64,000 bases of DNA from Gilliamella sp031960925 (GCA_031960925.1 JAVSBY010000016.1:24276-88275), one strand, 5' to 3'. Numbered from the stretch's first letter, positions 7,296 through 17,107 are shown. Program-made: numbers and translations. The notes: a model not told the origin generated them from the letters alone.

Positions 7296-10076
7296 TTATT
7301 GTTCCTGCTGTGGCGTGTTGATATTAATTACCACGTTGTCTGGATTAAATAATAAACCGGCCATTTGCTTGACACGCGACAAATCAATGTGGTCAGCTAA
7401 GGTATCAACGCGGGATAAGTAACTGGGATCGCCATAATGCCTGTCACTTAACATAAGCCGCGTTTGTAACGATAAAATTGCCTGCTTTTTGAGTTGTTCT
7501 TGCATGATAAATTGGCGTTTTTCCTGTTCGATTTGAGTCGCGGTCAATTTATCTGGCAAGTGCTTAAATACCGCTTCGATTTTCTCTATCAATTGTTGAT
7601 AGCGCTCAGGGGCACAGGTAAAGCTGATTTCTGTTTCAATGCGCTGCGTTTTTTCATTCAAGGTGCTATTTGTCCTTATGCGGTATATCTCTTGCATTTC
7701 ATCCCTTAATGCTGTTTTCAAATAATATTGCATAAGCTGCTTTGCAACATAAACATTGGCCGCAAATTCGGGTTGCCATTGGTAGGGCGTAAAGCTCCAA
7801 ATTGTCACATTGGCTCTCGGTTCAATATTGGTTGCGTTGACAACGGTCTTGCTTCCTGGCAATGCCAAATACGGCGTTGCTGGCTTTATTGTATTGCGGG
7901 GAATACCGGCTAAATAACGTTCAATCAGCGGCTTAACGGCTGTTTTATCAAGGTGACCGATGAGATAAAAGGTAGTTGGTGTGCTAAACACCTTTTTAAA
8001 CTGTGCCAATAATGTCTCGGCTTGCAGCTCATTTAGCTGCGAAATAGTGGGTGGCAAGTAGGGTAACTGACCATAACGAAGCAGGGCTAATGACTGCATT
8101 GGATCGGTTGAGGCTTTATTGACCACATGTTGCCTTGCATAGGCAATTAAGCTCTCTTTCATACTGATTGGATCAATATAAGGTGAATCATAAAGCGCGG
8201 TATAGATTTTTAAGTAGGTGCCAAGCGCATTTTGATTAAACTGACCACGAACTTGTAATTCCTGTTTAGACAATTCGGCATTAAAGCTTAGCTGATTATC
8301 AGCAAGCCAACGTTTAAAAGTCTCAAGGTTAAACCCACGCGGGCCATTTTGCTTAATTAACTGAACAGCCAATTGCGATTGCCAAGGGTTAACATCCGAT
8401 GACAAATACCCCGCTTGGCTATTTGCGGTAAAATAAATCTTATCTTTGGCAAGCTCGCTGTTTAAAAAGACAACGCGGTCACCATTACTCAATTGCCAAA
8501 CTGTTGTTTGTTGCTGTGGATAATCCTGCTCGGCAACAATTTTACCGGCAAAAGGGATATCTGGGAACGGACTAAAGGTTAACGCGGGTTTTGGCTTTGG
8601 TGCCGCTAACCGTTGATTTGCAATCGTTTGCCACGTCATTTCAATGTGTTGGGATGCTGGCAAGGTAAATGCGGTATTACCTGGCACGGCAAATTGAACC
8701 ACGCGATCGCCTGCCGATAACCAATTAGCTAAGTTGGTTTCGATCTCTTTTTGCGTAATTTGCGGTAAGATTTGCTGAGCCCACAAGCCAATTTGCTGGC
8801 TCGAAATATAGGGTTCACCGTTTAACAGGGGTAATGTTAATTTTTGAATCCAATCGCCATAGTCACGCAGCTCTTGACTCATTGCCATTTTATCAGCTGT
8901 TTCTAACAAATCGGCTTTGGTTTCTTCAAGATCGTCATTGGATAAAGGATACTGTTTTAAGCGCTCAATATCGCTCAGTAATGCCGTTAATCCAACGCTA
9001 TGCATCTCAGGTAACACATTGGCAAAAAAGCCAATTGCGACAGTGTTCTTGCCGATATCAGATTTGCGGATAACAAGTGAACTTACTCCATCAGGTAAAT
9101 CATTTTGCTGACGACGAAGCTGCTTGGTCACAACACTCAAGGTAATTTGATTAATCAGTCGCTGCTTGACTCCGTCAAAATCCGGTTGTTTAGCGCGAGA
9201 ATCATCTAACCGATACACAACCGATACTTGGCTTGACCCACTTTGGCTGTCTTGCAGTAAGGTTGTTTTAAGCTGTTGATCAAGCTTTGGCTCATAGTAA
9301 TCTCGTTCGGGTAAATCCCGTTTTTTTAGTGAAGAAAAGTGCTGCCTGATTTGTTCACTGACCTGCATCACATCAATATCACCAATAATTAATAGGCGCA
9401 TATTACTGGGCACATACCATTTTTGATAAAAATCAGCTTGTTTTAATACATTCGCTTGCAAAATGCCTTGCTCGGTGCCTATAGTCGGTCTGACCGGATA
9501 ACGCGACCCTTGCCGAATTGACTTAACGCGCTGCTGATTCATTCGATTAGCAACACCTAATCCCCCGCGCCACTCCTCATAAACAATTTTCTGTTCTTTT
9601 TTCCAATCTTCAGCATTAAATTGGGCGGATCCCATCATTTGCGCGATAATATCGAGCGTATCATCAAGTCCAGCATTGCCATTTGGCGGACTAAACATGT
9701 ATTGTGTGCGTTCATAATTAGTCACTGCATTATAGTGCTGACCTCTTACCCAGCCGTTATCCCCCATTTTTTGAGCAATGCCTTGTGGGTATTTTTGCGA
9801 GGCATGAAAAAGCATATGTTCGATGATATGGGCAATCCCAATTTCATCATCGAGCTCGTCAACTGACCCCACATCAACTTGAATTCGAACATCAACCCGA
9901 CCTTTATCACCGTTTTCAAGTGGCACTAAAACAAACTGAAATCCATTATCTAATTTGCCATAAAAGATATCGGGTAATGGCGAGGTCGCTTGCGAGGATA
10001 TCGGCGTCAACAGGCCAATCATGAATAAGAATAAACCGGTTACACCGAGTTTCATTTTAGATTTGTAAAAAAACAT
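7296..10076 (-). CDS. pqqL: Periplasmic M16 zinc protease (PqqL/FusC-like)
   Basis: About 926 residues, the PqqL size (931). An N-terminal signal (MFFYKSKMKLGVTGLFLF, hydrophobic to about residue 28) sends it to the periplasm. The inverted zinc motif HIIEH is at residues 83-87, with the distal Glu in IVYEEWRGG, and the rest shows the two tandem M16 halves. FusC of Pectobacterium cleaves plant ferredoxin after import to free its iron, and E. coli PqqL is a relative. The start at 10076 follows an AGGA Shine-Dalgarno with 7-base spacing and lies 16 bases after the receptor gene stop; a longer frame to 10112 would overlap that gene. It is co-transcribed with the receptor and ABC genes. Confidence 0.93.
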   Translation of the reverse strand: MFFYKSKMKLGVTGLFLFMIGLLTPISSQATSPLPDIFYGKLDNGFQFVLVPLENGDKGRVDVRIQVDVGSVDELDDEIGIAHIIEHMLFHASQKYPQGIAQKMGDNGWVRGQHYNAVTNYERTQYMFSPPNGNAGLDDTLDIIAQMMGSAQFNAEDWKKEQKIVYEEWRGGLGVANRMNQQRVKSIRQGSRYPVRPTIGTEQGILQANVLKQADFYQKWYVPSNMRLLIIGDIDVMQVSEQIRQHFSSLKKRDLPERDYYEPKLDQQLKTTLLQDSQSGSSQVSVVYRLDDSRAKQPDFDGVKQRLINQITLSVVTKQLRRQQNDLPDGVSSLVIRKSDIGKNTVAIGFFANVLPEMHSVGLTALLSDIERLKQYPLSNDDLEETKADLLETADKMAMSQELRDYGDWIQKLTLPLLNGEPYISSQQIGLWAQQILPQITQKEIETNLANWLSAGDRVVQFAVPGNTAFTLPASQHIEMTWQTIANQRLAAPKPKPALTFSPFPDIPFAGKIVAEQDYPQQQTTVWQLSNGDRVVFLNSELAKDKIYFTANSQAGYLSSDVNPWQSQLAVQLIKQNGPRGFNLETFKRWLADNQLSFNAELSKQELQVRGQFNQNALGTYLKIYTALYDSPYIDPISMKESLIAYARQHVVNKASTDPMQSLALLRYGQLPYLPPTISQLNELQAETLLAQFKKVFSTPTTFYLIGHLDKTAVKPLIERYLAGIPRNTIKPATPYLALPGSKTVVNATNIEPRANVTIWSFTPYQWQPEFAANVYVAKQLMQYYLKTALRDEMQEIYRIRTNSTLNEKTQRIETEISFTCAPERYQQLIEKIEAVFKHLPDKLTATQIEQEKRQFIMQEQLKKQAILSLQTRLMLSDRHYGDPSYLSRVDTLADHIDLSRVKQMAGLLFNPDNVVININTPQQEQ

Positions 10077-10092
10077 AATAACATCCTGTAAA

Positions 10093-12789
10093 TTACCACG
10101 TATAAGCGACATCTAACCAAAATTGGCGGCCGAGGGTATAACTGTCTTTACTTAATTGATTGGTTCTATCAAGTACGTTAATCACATCCAATCCAATCAC
10201 TAAATTTTGTTTATTAAATGTTGGATAGGTATAGGTAAAGCGCCAATCCCATGAAATATTATCGCCATATTTGACTTCACCGTATTCATCATAAACACCG
10301 CGCCCGCTACAGCGACTATCGACCGAACAATCGACCGTTCCGATTTTTTCAAGACTTCGATAAGGACCAACTAAGCTTAAGCGATTAGTCCAGTCAAAAT
10401 GAAAATCGGGGATTTCAGTATTTAATTCAACAAATGCGGTCCATGGGCGATTGTAATTACTTGCTGGTAAACCCAGTTTTGAGGTCAGTTTGCCTTTATA
10501 CATAACGGTTTCATCATCGGCATTATCGTCGTACGAGTCATTCGATGAGTGATTACGCGTAATGCTGCCACCAACAAGCCAGCTCATGTTGACCAGTTTC
10601 CAACTTATCGGCGAGACCGGCTCAACCGTCAATGTGTAGGTGTTTGAACTCGATTTACCGTCATTAGTCATGACGTAATAACCATCGGCGTCTTTCTTAT
10701 CGGAGCGAGAAAACTGATCTTTACCTTTTCGATAAACCCATTTTGCCGTCCAAATAGTGTCGAACAGTTGCTGACGTAATCCTAAATTGACTTCATCACT
10801 GTAAGGGGTATCTAACGATGAGTAGTGATATTTATTACCAATAATTGATCCATTTTTCCAATACGCCCAATCGGTTAAATTGCCGTTGGACTGCCTAACG
10901 CGTTTTTCGTAATACGATTCTTTGCGCGCTTCGCGCAGTTTATACGCCAAAATATTGCCAGCATAGTAACGGTTTACCCCACCAAATAATTCTGTTCGGT
11001 GATCACCAAGCACGTCATAAATCGCGGCAAGCCTTGGTGAGATATTATTGTTTTTCATATAATCGTCATAATCAAAACGAATACCTGGCGTTAATGTTAA
11101 GCGTGACCAGCTGATTTCATCTTGCAGATAAAGCCCATAACTGTTGGTTTTAACCGAGGTATTTTCTTTCGCGTAAACCGTTCGCATTGATGCATATTGT
11201 TCTCCATTAATGCAGCCAAGGCTACCTTGACAATTGACCGATGAATTGACTAATGGCGTTGAATAGCTGTAAGAATCATTCTTTCGTTTATATTTGGCCT
11301 TACTTAAATCGATATCAAATCCACTGCTCACTTGATGGAGAGTGTTACCAAGGTTAAATGCGTTAAAATCCCAATCTTGCTTGAGATTCAATCCTTGCTG
11401 CTCAGTCTCACGATCACCATAACCGCCTTCTTGCGCATTGGTGCCACTGCTTGACCAACCGATACTTGGGGTCGAGTTTTTCCACGTGTAAAAATCGGTG
11501 TGATCACGGATGGTATTTTCGTTGTTTTTCCATGCGATTTGCGTTTTAACGTCCGCCCACTTATTTTGATTAAGCCACTGCCAGTTAATGTTGTATCCCC
11601 CACCTTCAACACTAAAATCAGAGTTAATCACATTTTTACGCACAAAGGTCGATGAATGCGGCGAATACATCAAGGTTAAGTTATATCGGTTATCACTGTC
11701 TGCTTGCCATGTGCCTTTTAATAGATACGTTTCTGACAATCTTTCTTGATTGTCCCATTTTTGCAAAATATTTTGCCAATAGGGAATTTTAGATTCTTGC
11801 CGGCTATAGGCAAAAATCAGCCCAGCATTATCACTTAAGGGTTGATTGAGATTAATACTGTAGAAGTTTTTCTTAAATTTGGGTTGATTTTTTAACTGTG
11901 AGGCTTGTTCAAAGGTCTCTTTTTGGCTGTCATCAATATGATACTTGACCCATGCATCACGGCTTGTGCGCCAAGAAACCGATCCGGATGATTCAACAAA
12001 TGACGCTTCTTTCAATTTTGCATCAACTACACCACCGGTAAATTGACCGTATTTAGCTGATACATTACTGTCAAACACAGACACACTATCCACTAATTGA
12101 CTTGGGATCCAAAATGCTTCGGGATGCCCAGATGGCATATCATTGGCTTTATAACCATTGGGGCTGTTTGTCGAGTTAGATAAATTGTCACCGGGATTTA
12201 AGCGGTCATTATTGGATAAACCATCGACAATAAAATTATTGTTATAAAACTTTTCACCGTGAAATGAAATGGTTTCGGGGGCAATTTCACCTGGATTTGT
12301 ACTGGTATTACTCGACTCAGAATACTGTACATTAGGGTTGGTTTTTAATAAGCCAGTTATCGAATTATTGGTTTGTGGCATTTTACTGATGCTTGTTGCA
12401 TCAAGCTGCTGGCTACCAATTTCCATGGTTCGTGTAATATGTGTTTGTATGTGATTAACAATGATGGTGTCATCGGTATTGGACTGAGCAAGTGCCACTT
12501 GCTTGCTTGATGTAATCTCGCTGGCATAAATATCTGTTTTGCTTAATAAGCGCGTTAAAGCTTGCTGTGGTGAGTATGTTCCTTCAACTGCACTTGCCGT
12601 TTTGCCACTTAATAAAGTCCGATCGACATCAAACTGAATTTGCGTTTTATGAGAAAAGGCATCAAGTGCTGAGGATAAAGGTTGAGATGGGATATTGAAA
12701 TAAATGGCCCCTTCGTCAGCATTCGCGTTAGAAACAGCACAAACCGCCACCACAAAAACCGCCGCGTTTAAAAGATATTTTTTATGCAT
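10093..12789 (-). CDS. TonB-dependent outer-membrane receptor with N-terminal STN domain (YddB/FusA-like context)
   Basis: 898 residues. Signal peptide about 1-24 (MHKKYLLNAAVFVVAVCAVS, cut after ANA). Residues 27-85 form an STN (secretin/TonB short N-terminal) domain of the FecA/FpvA kind (IPSQPLSSALDAFSHKTQIQ). A TonB box DTIIV is at about 107-111, followed by plug and a 22-strand barrel ending in the terminal Trp of VAYTW. STN receptors often signal to an anti-sigma factor, but no FecI/FecR-like pair is in this window. Start 12789 is preferred because an in-frame start at 12852 would place the Fur box inside the gene. First gene of the operon with the M16 protease and ABC genes, so its ligand may be an iron protein such as ferredoxin (inference). 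Confidence 0.92.
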   Translation of the reverse strand: MHKKYLLNAAVFVVAVCAVSNANADEGAIYFNIPSQPLSSALDAFSHKTQIQFDVDRTLLSGKTASAVEGTYSPQQALTRLLSKTDIYASEITSSKQVALAQSNTDDTIIVNHIQTHITRTMEIGSQQLDATSISKMPQTNNSITGLLKTNPNVQYSESSNTSTNPGEIAPETISFHGEKFYNNNFIVDGLSNNDRLNPGDNLSNSTNSPNGYKANDMPSGHPEAFWIPSQLVDSVSVFDSNVSAKYGQFTGGVVDAKLKEASFVESSGSVSWRTSRDAWVKYHIDDSQKETFEQASQLKNQPKFKKNFYSINLNQPLSDNAGLIFAYSRQESKIPYWQNILQKWDNQERLSETYLLKGTWQADSDNRYNLTLMYSPHSSTFVRKNVINSDFSVEGGGYNINWQWLNQNKWADVKTQIAWKNNENTIRDHTDFYTWKNSTPSIGWSSSGTNAQEGGYGDRETEQQGLNLKQDWDFNAFNLGNTLHQVSSGFDIDLSKAKYKRKNDSYSYSTPLVNSSVNCQGSLGCINGEQYASMRTVYAKENTSVKTNSYGLYLQDEISWSRLTLTPGIRFDYDDYMKNNNISPRLAAIYDVLGDHRTELFGGVNRYYAGNILAYKLREARKESYYEKRVRQSNGNLTDWAYWKNGSIIGNKYHYSSLDTPYSDEVNLGLRQQLFDTIWTAKWVYRKGKDQFSRSDKKDADGYYVMTNDGKSSSNTYTLTVEPVSPISWKLVNMSWLVGGSITRNHSSNDSYDDNADDETVMYKGKLTSKLGLPASNYNRPWTAFVELNTEIPDFHFDWTNRLSLVGPYRSLEKIGTVDCSVDSRCSGRGVYDEYGEVKYGDNISWDWRFTYTYPTFNKQNLVIGLDVINVLDRTNQLSKDSYTLGRQFWLDVAYTW

Positions 12790-12836
12790 CACTGTCATTA
12801 TCTGATAATTAAACAAGGCGCGAATGATAATGCAAA

Positions 12837-12851
12837 TGATAACTATTTTCA
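12837..12851 (-). promoter_or_regulatory. Fur box upstream of the receptor-protease-ABC operon
   Basis: TGATAACTATTTTCA matches the 7-1-7 Fur consensus (TGATAAT-N-ATTATCA) at 12 of 14 positions. GATAAT just upstream (12826-12831) adds a further hexamer. It lies about 50 bases before the receptor start, where Fur-Fe would block the promoter. Confidence 0.72.
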
Positions 12852-12970
12852 ATAGCTTTTATGCTAAATGCCGCTGAGTTATCTGGTTTTAATCGGATAA
12901 AATCGTGCTATCAACATTCACAAGGATGAGAATAAATGACTGATTTTGTTTGATAAGTGATACGAAGCAA

Positions 12971-13005
12971 CAATAAAGTAGGTAATCACTAACCTTACTT
13001 TATTG
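12971..13005 (-). terminator. AT-rich hairpin after folP
   Basis: CAATAAAGTA-GGT (12971-12983) pairs with ACCTTACTTTATTG (12992-13005) with one bulge, 18 bases past the folP stop on the minus strand. Probable factor-independent terminator of the ftsH-folP transcript. Confidence 0.55.
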
Positions 13006-13023
13006 TTCTATAAAGGTAGGCGA

Positions 13024-13860
13024 TTAATCGCGTTCTGCTAGCATTGCCTGCACAATGCGCAGTGCATCAAATGTCTCTTTAACATCATGAACACGAATAA
13101 TTTTTGCGCCTTTCATCGCAGCCATCACCGCACACGATACGCTGCCAATCATGCGTTTTTCGGGCTCGACATTAAGCACTTGTCCAATCATCGATTTACG
13201 TGACATACCGACTAATAGCGGTAAGTTAAAATGGTGGAACTTTTCAAGGTTTGCAAGTAAACGGTAATTATGTGCCAAGGTTTTACCAAAACCAAATCCG
13301 GGATCTAAGATAATTTTTTGGCGGTCAATCCCTGCTTCGATGCAGCGCTCAATATGGTTTAAGAAAAATTGATCCACTTCGTGATAAATATCTTGCTTAT
13401 AGTGAGGAGCTTGTTGCATGGTTTTAGGATCACCTTGCATATGCATGATACAAACCGGCAATCCCGTTTTTTGCGCCGCATCAAGTGCTCCAGGCTCGGT
13501 TAGTGCGCGCACATCATTAATCAAGTGAGCCCCCACTTTTGCCGCTTCGGTAATAACTTGTGCTTTCGAGGTGTCGACCGAAATCCAAATGTCAAAATAG
13601 TTAGCCACTTTTTCAACAACGGGAATGACGCGTTCAAGTTCTTGTTCGACAGAAACCTCGCTCGCACCCGGCCTTGTTGATTCGCCACCAATATCAATAA
13701 ATGTCGCGCCAGCTTGAATCATACTGTCAACATGACGCAGCGCCGCATCGAGGTTATTGTATTTTCCGCCATCAGAAAACGAATCTGGGGTCATATTGAC
13801 AATTCCCATCACATGGGGAAAAGAAAGATCAAGCGTGTGCTGATTAAATGTTATTTCCAT
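13024..13860 (-). CDS. folP: Dihydropteroate synthase
   Basis: Condenses p-aminobenzoate with hydroxymethyl-dihydropterin pyrophosphate in folate synthesis; the sulfonamide target. 278 residues, full length (E. coli 282). Signatures visible: GIVNMTPDSFSDGGKY at about 19-34, DIGGESTRPGA near 57, DPGFGFGKT near 190 and the C-terminal IRVHDV. Start ATG 13860. It lies 63 bases after ftsH on the same strand, as in E. coli, but the glmM gene that follows folP there is absent; the Fur-linked receptor operon is found beyond it instead. Confidence 0.97.
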   Translation of the reverse strand: MEITFNQHTLDLSFPHVMGIVNMTPDSFSDGGKYNNLDAALRHVDSMIQAGATFIDIGGESTRPGASEVSVEQELERVIPVVEKVANYFDIWISVDTSKAQVITEAAKVGAHLINDVRALTEPGALDAAQKTGLPVCIMHMQGDPKTMQQAPHYKQDIYHEVDQFFLNHIERCIEAGIDRQKIILDPGFGFGKTLAHNYRLLANLEKFHHFNLPLLVGMSRKSMIGQVLNVEPEKRMIGSVSCAVMAAMKGAKIIRVHDVKETFDALRIVQAMLAERD

Positions 13861-13883
13861 CTTTAATCACCTTAATTGAGTTA

Positions 13884-13908
13884 CAAAAAAACGCGCCTAA
13901 GCGCGTTT
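13884..13908 (-). terminator. Hairpin between ftsH and folP
   Basis: ACGCGC (13891-13896), loop CTAA, GCGCGT (13901-13906), with an A-run at 13884-13890 that becomes a T-tract on the minus strand. Likely partial terminator after ftsH. Confidence 0.7.
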
Positions 13909-13923
13909 TAATCCGAATTGAGA

Positions 13924-15834
13924 TTAGTTATTGTCAAAACGGTTATCATCCGGTTCGATATCAACGTTATCCGTTGATTTTTTCTCACCTTCAACTGGCG
14001 TTTTGTGTGACGCATTCTCATCTTTTTCTGTCCAACCATCCGGAGGTGTAATAGGCTCACGGTTCATTAGCTGTTTTATCTGCTCAGCGCCAATCGTTTC
14101 ATACTTAAGTAGTGCATCTTTCATGGCGTGCAAAATATCAATATTATCCGTTAATATTTTATACGCTCTATCATAATTACGCTTAATAATCGCTTGCACA
14201 TCTTCATCGATAATGCGCGCGGTCTCATCGGAAATTTTCTTCATCGGGCCATAAGATGACTCTTCATACTCAAAAAAGATTGGGGCTAAACGGTCAGAAA
14301 AGCCCCATTCGGTCACCATCGCACGCGCAACATTTGACGCGTAACGAATATCGCTCGATGCCCCCGAGGTGATTTTGTCTTCACCATAAATCAGTCCTTC
14401 AGCAATTCGCCCAGCATAAGCCGTTGAAATCATTGATTCTAACTTAGTGCGGCTTTGACTAATTTGATCACCTTCTGGTAAGAAAAATGCCACACCGAGC
14501 GCACGTCCACGCGGGATAATAGTCACCTTATGCAGCGGATCGTGTTCAGGCATTAAATAACCGACGATGGCATGTCCTGATTCATGGTAAGCCGTGTTGG
14601 TTAATTGCTCAGTTGTCATGGTTAACGAACGGCGCTCAGTACCCATGTTGATTTTATCTTTCGCATCTTCAAACTCATCCATTGAAACAAGGCGTTTATT
14701 GCGACGCGCCGCAAATAGAGCCGCTTCATTAACTAAGTTTGCTAAGTCCGCACCCGAGTACCCCGGTGTTCCTCGTGCAAGTACTGATAAGTTTACATTA
14801 GTATCTAATGGCACTTTACGGATATGAACGCCTAAAATTTGTTCACGCCCTTTCATGTCCGGAAGCCCGATTTGCACTTGACGGTCAAAACGGCCTGGAC
14901 GCAATAATGCCGGATCTAAAATATCAACTCGGTTAGTTGCGGCAATAATAATAATGCCACTGTTAGTTTCAAAGCCGTCCATCTCAACCAGCATTTGGTT
15001 TAGCGTTTGTTCACGCTCATCATGCCCGCCCATTGACCCTGCGCCGCGTTTACGCCCTACTGCATCAATCTCGTCAATAAAGATGATACATGGCGCATGT
15101 TTACGCGCTTGCTCAAACAGATCACGCACGCGAGATGCTCCAACCCCAACAAACATTTCGACGAAATCAGAACCTGACATACTAAAGAACGGAACGTTAG
15201 CTTCGCCAGCAATGGCTTTAGCCAGTAACGTTTTACCGGTTCCCGGAGGCCCAACCATAAGCACACCTTTAGGAATGCGGCCACCGAGTTTTTGGTATTT
15301 ACTTGGATCCCTCAAAAAGTCAACAACTTCTGTGACTTCTTGTTTGGCTTCTTCGCTACCTGCAACATCGTTAAACTTGGTTTTAATTTGATCTGGCGTT
15401 AACATTTTGGCTTTGCTTTTGCCAACCGACATTGGGCCACCTTTACCGCCGCCTTGCATCTGCCGCATCATAAACAGCCAAAAACCAATAAGGAGCACTA
15501 TTGGGAACCAAGAAATTAAAATATTGAGTAACAAGCTTGGCTTTTCATCCGGTGTACCAAACACGTTGACTTTATGGAGAACAAGGTCATCCATTAATTT
15601 TTGATCAAAATAAGGGATATACGTGACATAACTGCCGTTATTTTTGGTTGTTGCGACAATTTCACGTCCATTTATACGCACTTCTTGAAGTTTACCGCTC
15701 GTAATGTCGGAATTAAACTGCGTATAGTTGACCTGAGATCCGTTATTTGAAACAGAACCAAATTGATTAAAGACAGCGATTAACACCACTGCAATAATCC
15801 CCCAGATCACTAAATTCTTTACCATGTCGTTCAA
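13924..15834 (-). CDS. ftsH: ATP-dependent zinc metalloprotease FtsH
   Basis: Membrane-anchored AAA protease that degrades misfolded membrane proteins and regulators such as LpxC and sigma-32 in E. coli. 636 residues with two N-terminal transmembrane helices (about 8-26 and 105-125), AAA domain with Walker A GPPGTGKT, Walker B IIFIDEIDA and second region of homology ATNRVDILDPALLRPGRFD, then protease motif HESGH (HExxH) near 420. TTG at 15834 has a GAGAGG Shine-Dalgarno 8 bases upstream; ATG 15825, which matches the E. coli N-terminus better, has none at proper spacing. The acidic, hydrophilic tail is typical. Gene order rlmE-ftsH-folP matches E. coli. Confidence 0.98.
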   Translation of the reverse strand: MNDMVKNLVIWGIIAVVLIAVFNQFGSVSNNGSQVNYTQFNSDITSGKLQEVRINGREIVATTKNNGSYVTYIPYFDQKLMDDLVLHKVNVFGTPDEKPSLLLNILISWFPIVLLIGFWLFMMRQMQGGGKGGPMSVGKSKAKMLTPDQIKTKFNDVAGSEEAKQEVTEVVDFLRDPSKYQKLGGRIPKGVLMVGPPGTGKTLLAKAIAGEANVPFFSMSGSDFVEMFVGVGASRVRDLFEQARKHAPCIIFIDEIDAVGRKRGAGSMGGHDEREQTLNQMLVEMDGFETNSGIIIIAATNRVDILDPALLRPGRFDRQVQIGLPDMKGREQILGVHIRKVPLDTNVNLSVLARGTPGYSGADLANLVNEAALFAARRNKRLVSMDEFEDAKDKINMGTERRSLTMTTEQLTNTAYHESGHAIVGYLMPEHDPLHKVTIIPRGRALGVAFFLPEGDQISQSRTKLESMISTAYAGRIAEGLIYGEDKITSGASSDIRYASNVARAMVTEWGFSDRLAPIFFEYEESSYGPMKKISDETARIIDEDVQAIIKRNYDRAYKILTDNIDILHAMKDALLKYETIGAEQIKQLMNREPITPPDGWTEKDENASHKTPVEGEKKSTDNVDIEPDDNRFDNN

Positions 15835-15912
15835 AAGAAAAACCTCTCAAAGATAATTAACGTTACGACTGAAACTTAATAATTTTATGGTACTACAAAA
15901 TTATACTACTGG

Positions 15913-16539
15913 CTACTTCATCCCTGTTGCGACAATATAAACTTCACGCGAACGCAAGCGCGATGCTTCGGGTTTTCGGATTTTGACTGTTTTGAAAAGG
16001 CTTCTCACTTCCTTTAAGTACGTTTCAAAACCTTCGCCCTGAAAGACTTTGACAATAAAGCTGCCATTTTTGGCTAGCACATCACGGCACATTTCTAAAG
16101 CTAGTTCAACAAGGTACATGGCTCTTGGAATATCAACTGCCGGCTGTCCACTCATATTGGGTGCCATATCTGACATCACAACTTGGACTTTGTCTTCGCC
16201 AACACGGTCAAGCAGAGCCTTTAAAACGGCTTCATCACGAAAATCACCTTGCAGAAAATCGACCCCAACAATCGGATCCATCGGCAGTAAGTCGCAGGCA
16301 ATGATGCGTCCTTTTTGGCCTATTTGCGAGGCGACGTATTGTGACCAGCCACCCGGCGCTGCACCTAAGTCAACAACGGTCATATTGGGCCTAAACAGTT
16401 TATCGGTTTGCTGAATTTCATCTAACTTAAACCAAGCCCGTGATCGTAATCCTTTTTTTTGTGCCTGCAGCACAAAACGATCCTTAAAATGTTCGTTTAA
16501 CCAACGCGTTGAACTGGCTGAGCGTTTTTTATTACTCAC
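15913..16539 (-). CDS. rlmE: 23S rRNA (uridine-2'-O)-methyltransferase E
   Basis: Heat-shock methyltransferase that modifies U2552 of 23S rRNA in the A loop using SAM. 208 residues (E. coli 209). SAM motif VVDLGAAPGGWSQY near 56-69, MSDMAPNMSG near 124, and the K-D-K-E catalytic set is consistent with KVFQGEGFE near 165. The start codon is GTG at 16539, with AGGA 7 bases upstream. It lies 78 bases before ftsH on the same strand and is divergent from yhbY, the conserved arrangement. Confidence 0.96.
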   Translation of the reverse strand: MSNKKRSASSTRWLNEHFKDRFVLQAQKKGLRSRAWFKLDEIQQTDKLFRPNMTVVDLGAAPGGWSQYVASQIGQKGRIIACDLLPMDPIVGVDFLQGDFRDEAVLKALLDRVGEDKVQVVMSDMAPNMSGQPAVDIPRAMYLVELALEMCRDVLAKNGSFIVKVFQGEGFETYLKEVRSLFKTVKIRKPEASRLRSREVYIVATGMK

Positions 16540-16688
16540 AAGGAAATCCTTAACATTATTTTAAAGTACACTTTTTTATTTAACTTGCTTAACCCAAATA
16601 CCTGTAAAAGCTACGTATCTTCAGGTTGATTGGATATTTATATGAGGGTAGAATAACAAAATTACAACTTTGATGTGATAAAAAATTA

Positions 16689-16982
16689 ATGAATTTATCT
16701 AATAGACAAAAACAATACTTAAAAAGTGAAGCCCATCACTTAAAACCAACCGTGATGATTGGGGCAAATGGCTTTACCCAAGGCGTGCTTGCTGAAATCG
16801 AAAACGCACTGACTTTTCATGAATTAATTAAAATTAAAGTTTCTGCTGAAGATCGTGAAACCAAAAAATTAATTTGTGATGCCATTATCCGCGAAACAAA
16901 AGCGGTATCGGTTCAACTTGTTGGTTCGATTTTTACTATTTTTAGACCAAGTGAAGAAAAGAAGATTTCTTTACCTAAATAA
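16689..16982 (+). CDS. yhbY: CRM-domain ribosome assembly RNA-binding protein YhbY
   Basis: 97-residue single CRM-domain protein associated with pre-50S particles in E. coli. It begins MNLSNRQKQYLKSEAHHLKP and contains the IGANGFTQGV loop (the CRM GxxG motif) near 27-36. Divergent from rlmE across about 150 bases that should hold both promoters, and convergent with greA, as in E. coli. Confidence 0.94.
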   Translation: MNLSNRQKQYLKSEAHHLKPTVMIGANGFTQGVLAEIENALTFHELIKIKVSAEDRETKKLICDAIIRETKAVSVQLVGSIFTIFRPSEEKKISLPK

Positions 16983-17040
16983 ATTGCCTAACTGTTTGCT
17001 TCAGGTTTATCAATGAGCCTGCACTAAAACAGTCAACCAA

Positions 17041-17073
17041 AAAGGATTGCGTTATCTGTGCAATCCTTTTTTT
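17041..17073. terminator. Bidirectional terminator between yhbY and greA
   Basis: Perfect 10-bp stem AAAGGATTGC/GCAATCCTTT (17041-17050 and 17060-17069), T-run after it on the plus strand and A-run before it, so it can serve both converging genes. Confidence 0.85.
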
Positions 17074-17107
17074 ATATTGATTAAAGCGTAAATTGCCCGC
17101 TCTCTAA

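Noticed and set aside
12790..12852. Longer N-terminus for the TonB receptor
   Set aside because: It would include the Fur box in the gene and place hydrophobic residues before the clear signal peptide MHKKYLL.
14954..15391. 145-residue frame antisense to ftsH
   Set aside because: Shadow of the ftsH coding frame, with no Shine-Dalgarno, no recognisable domain and basic low-complexity composition.
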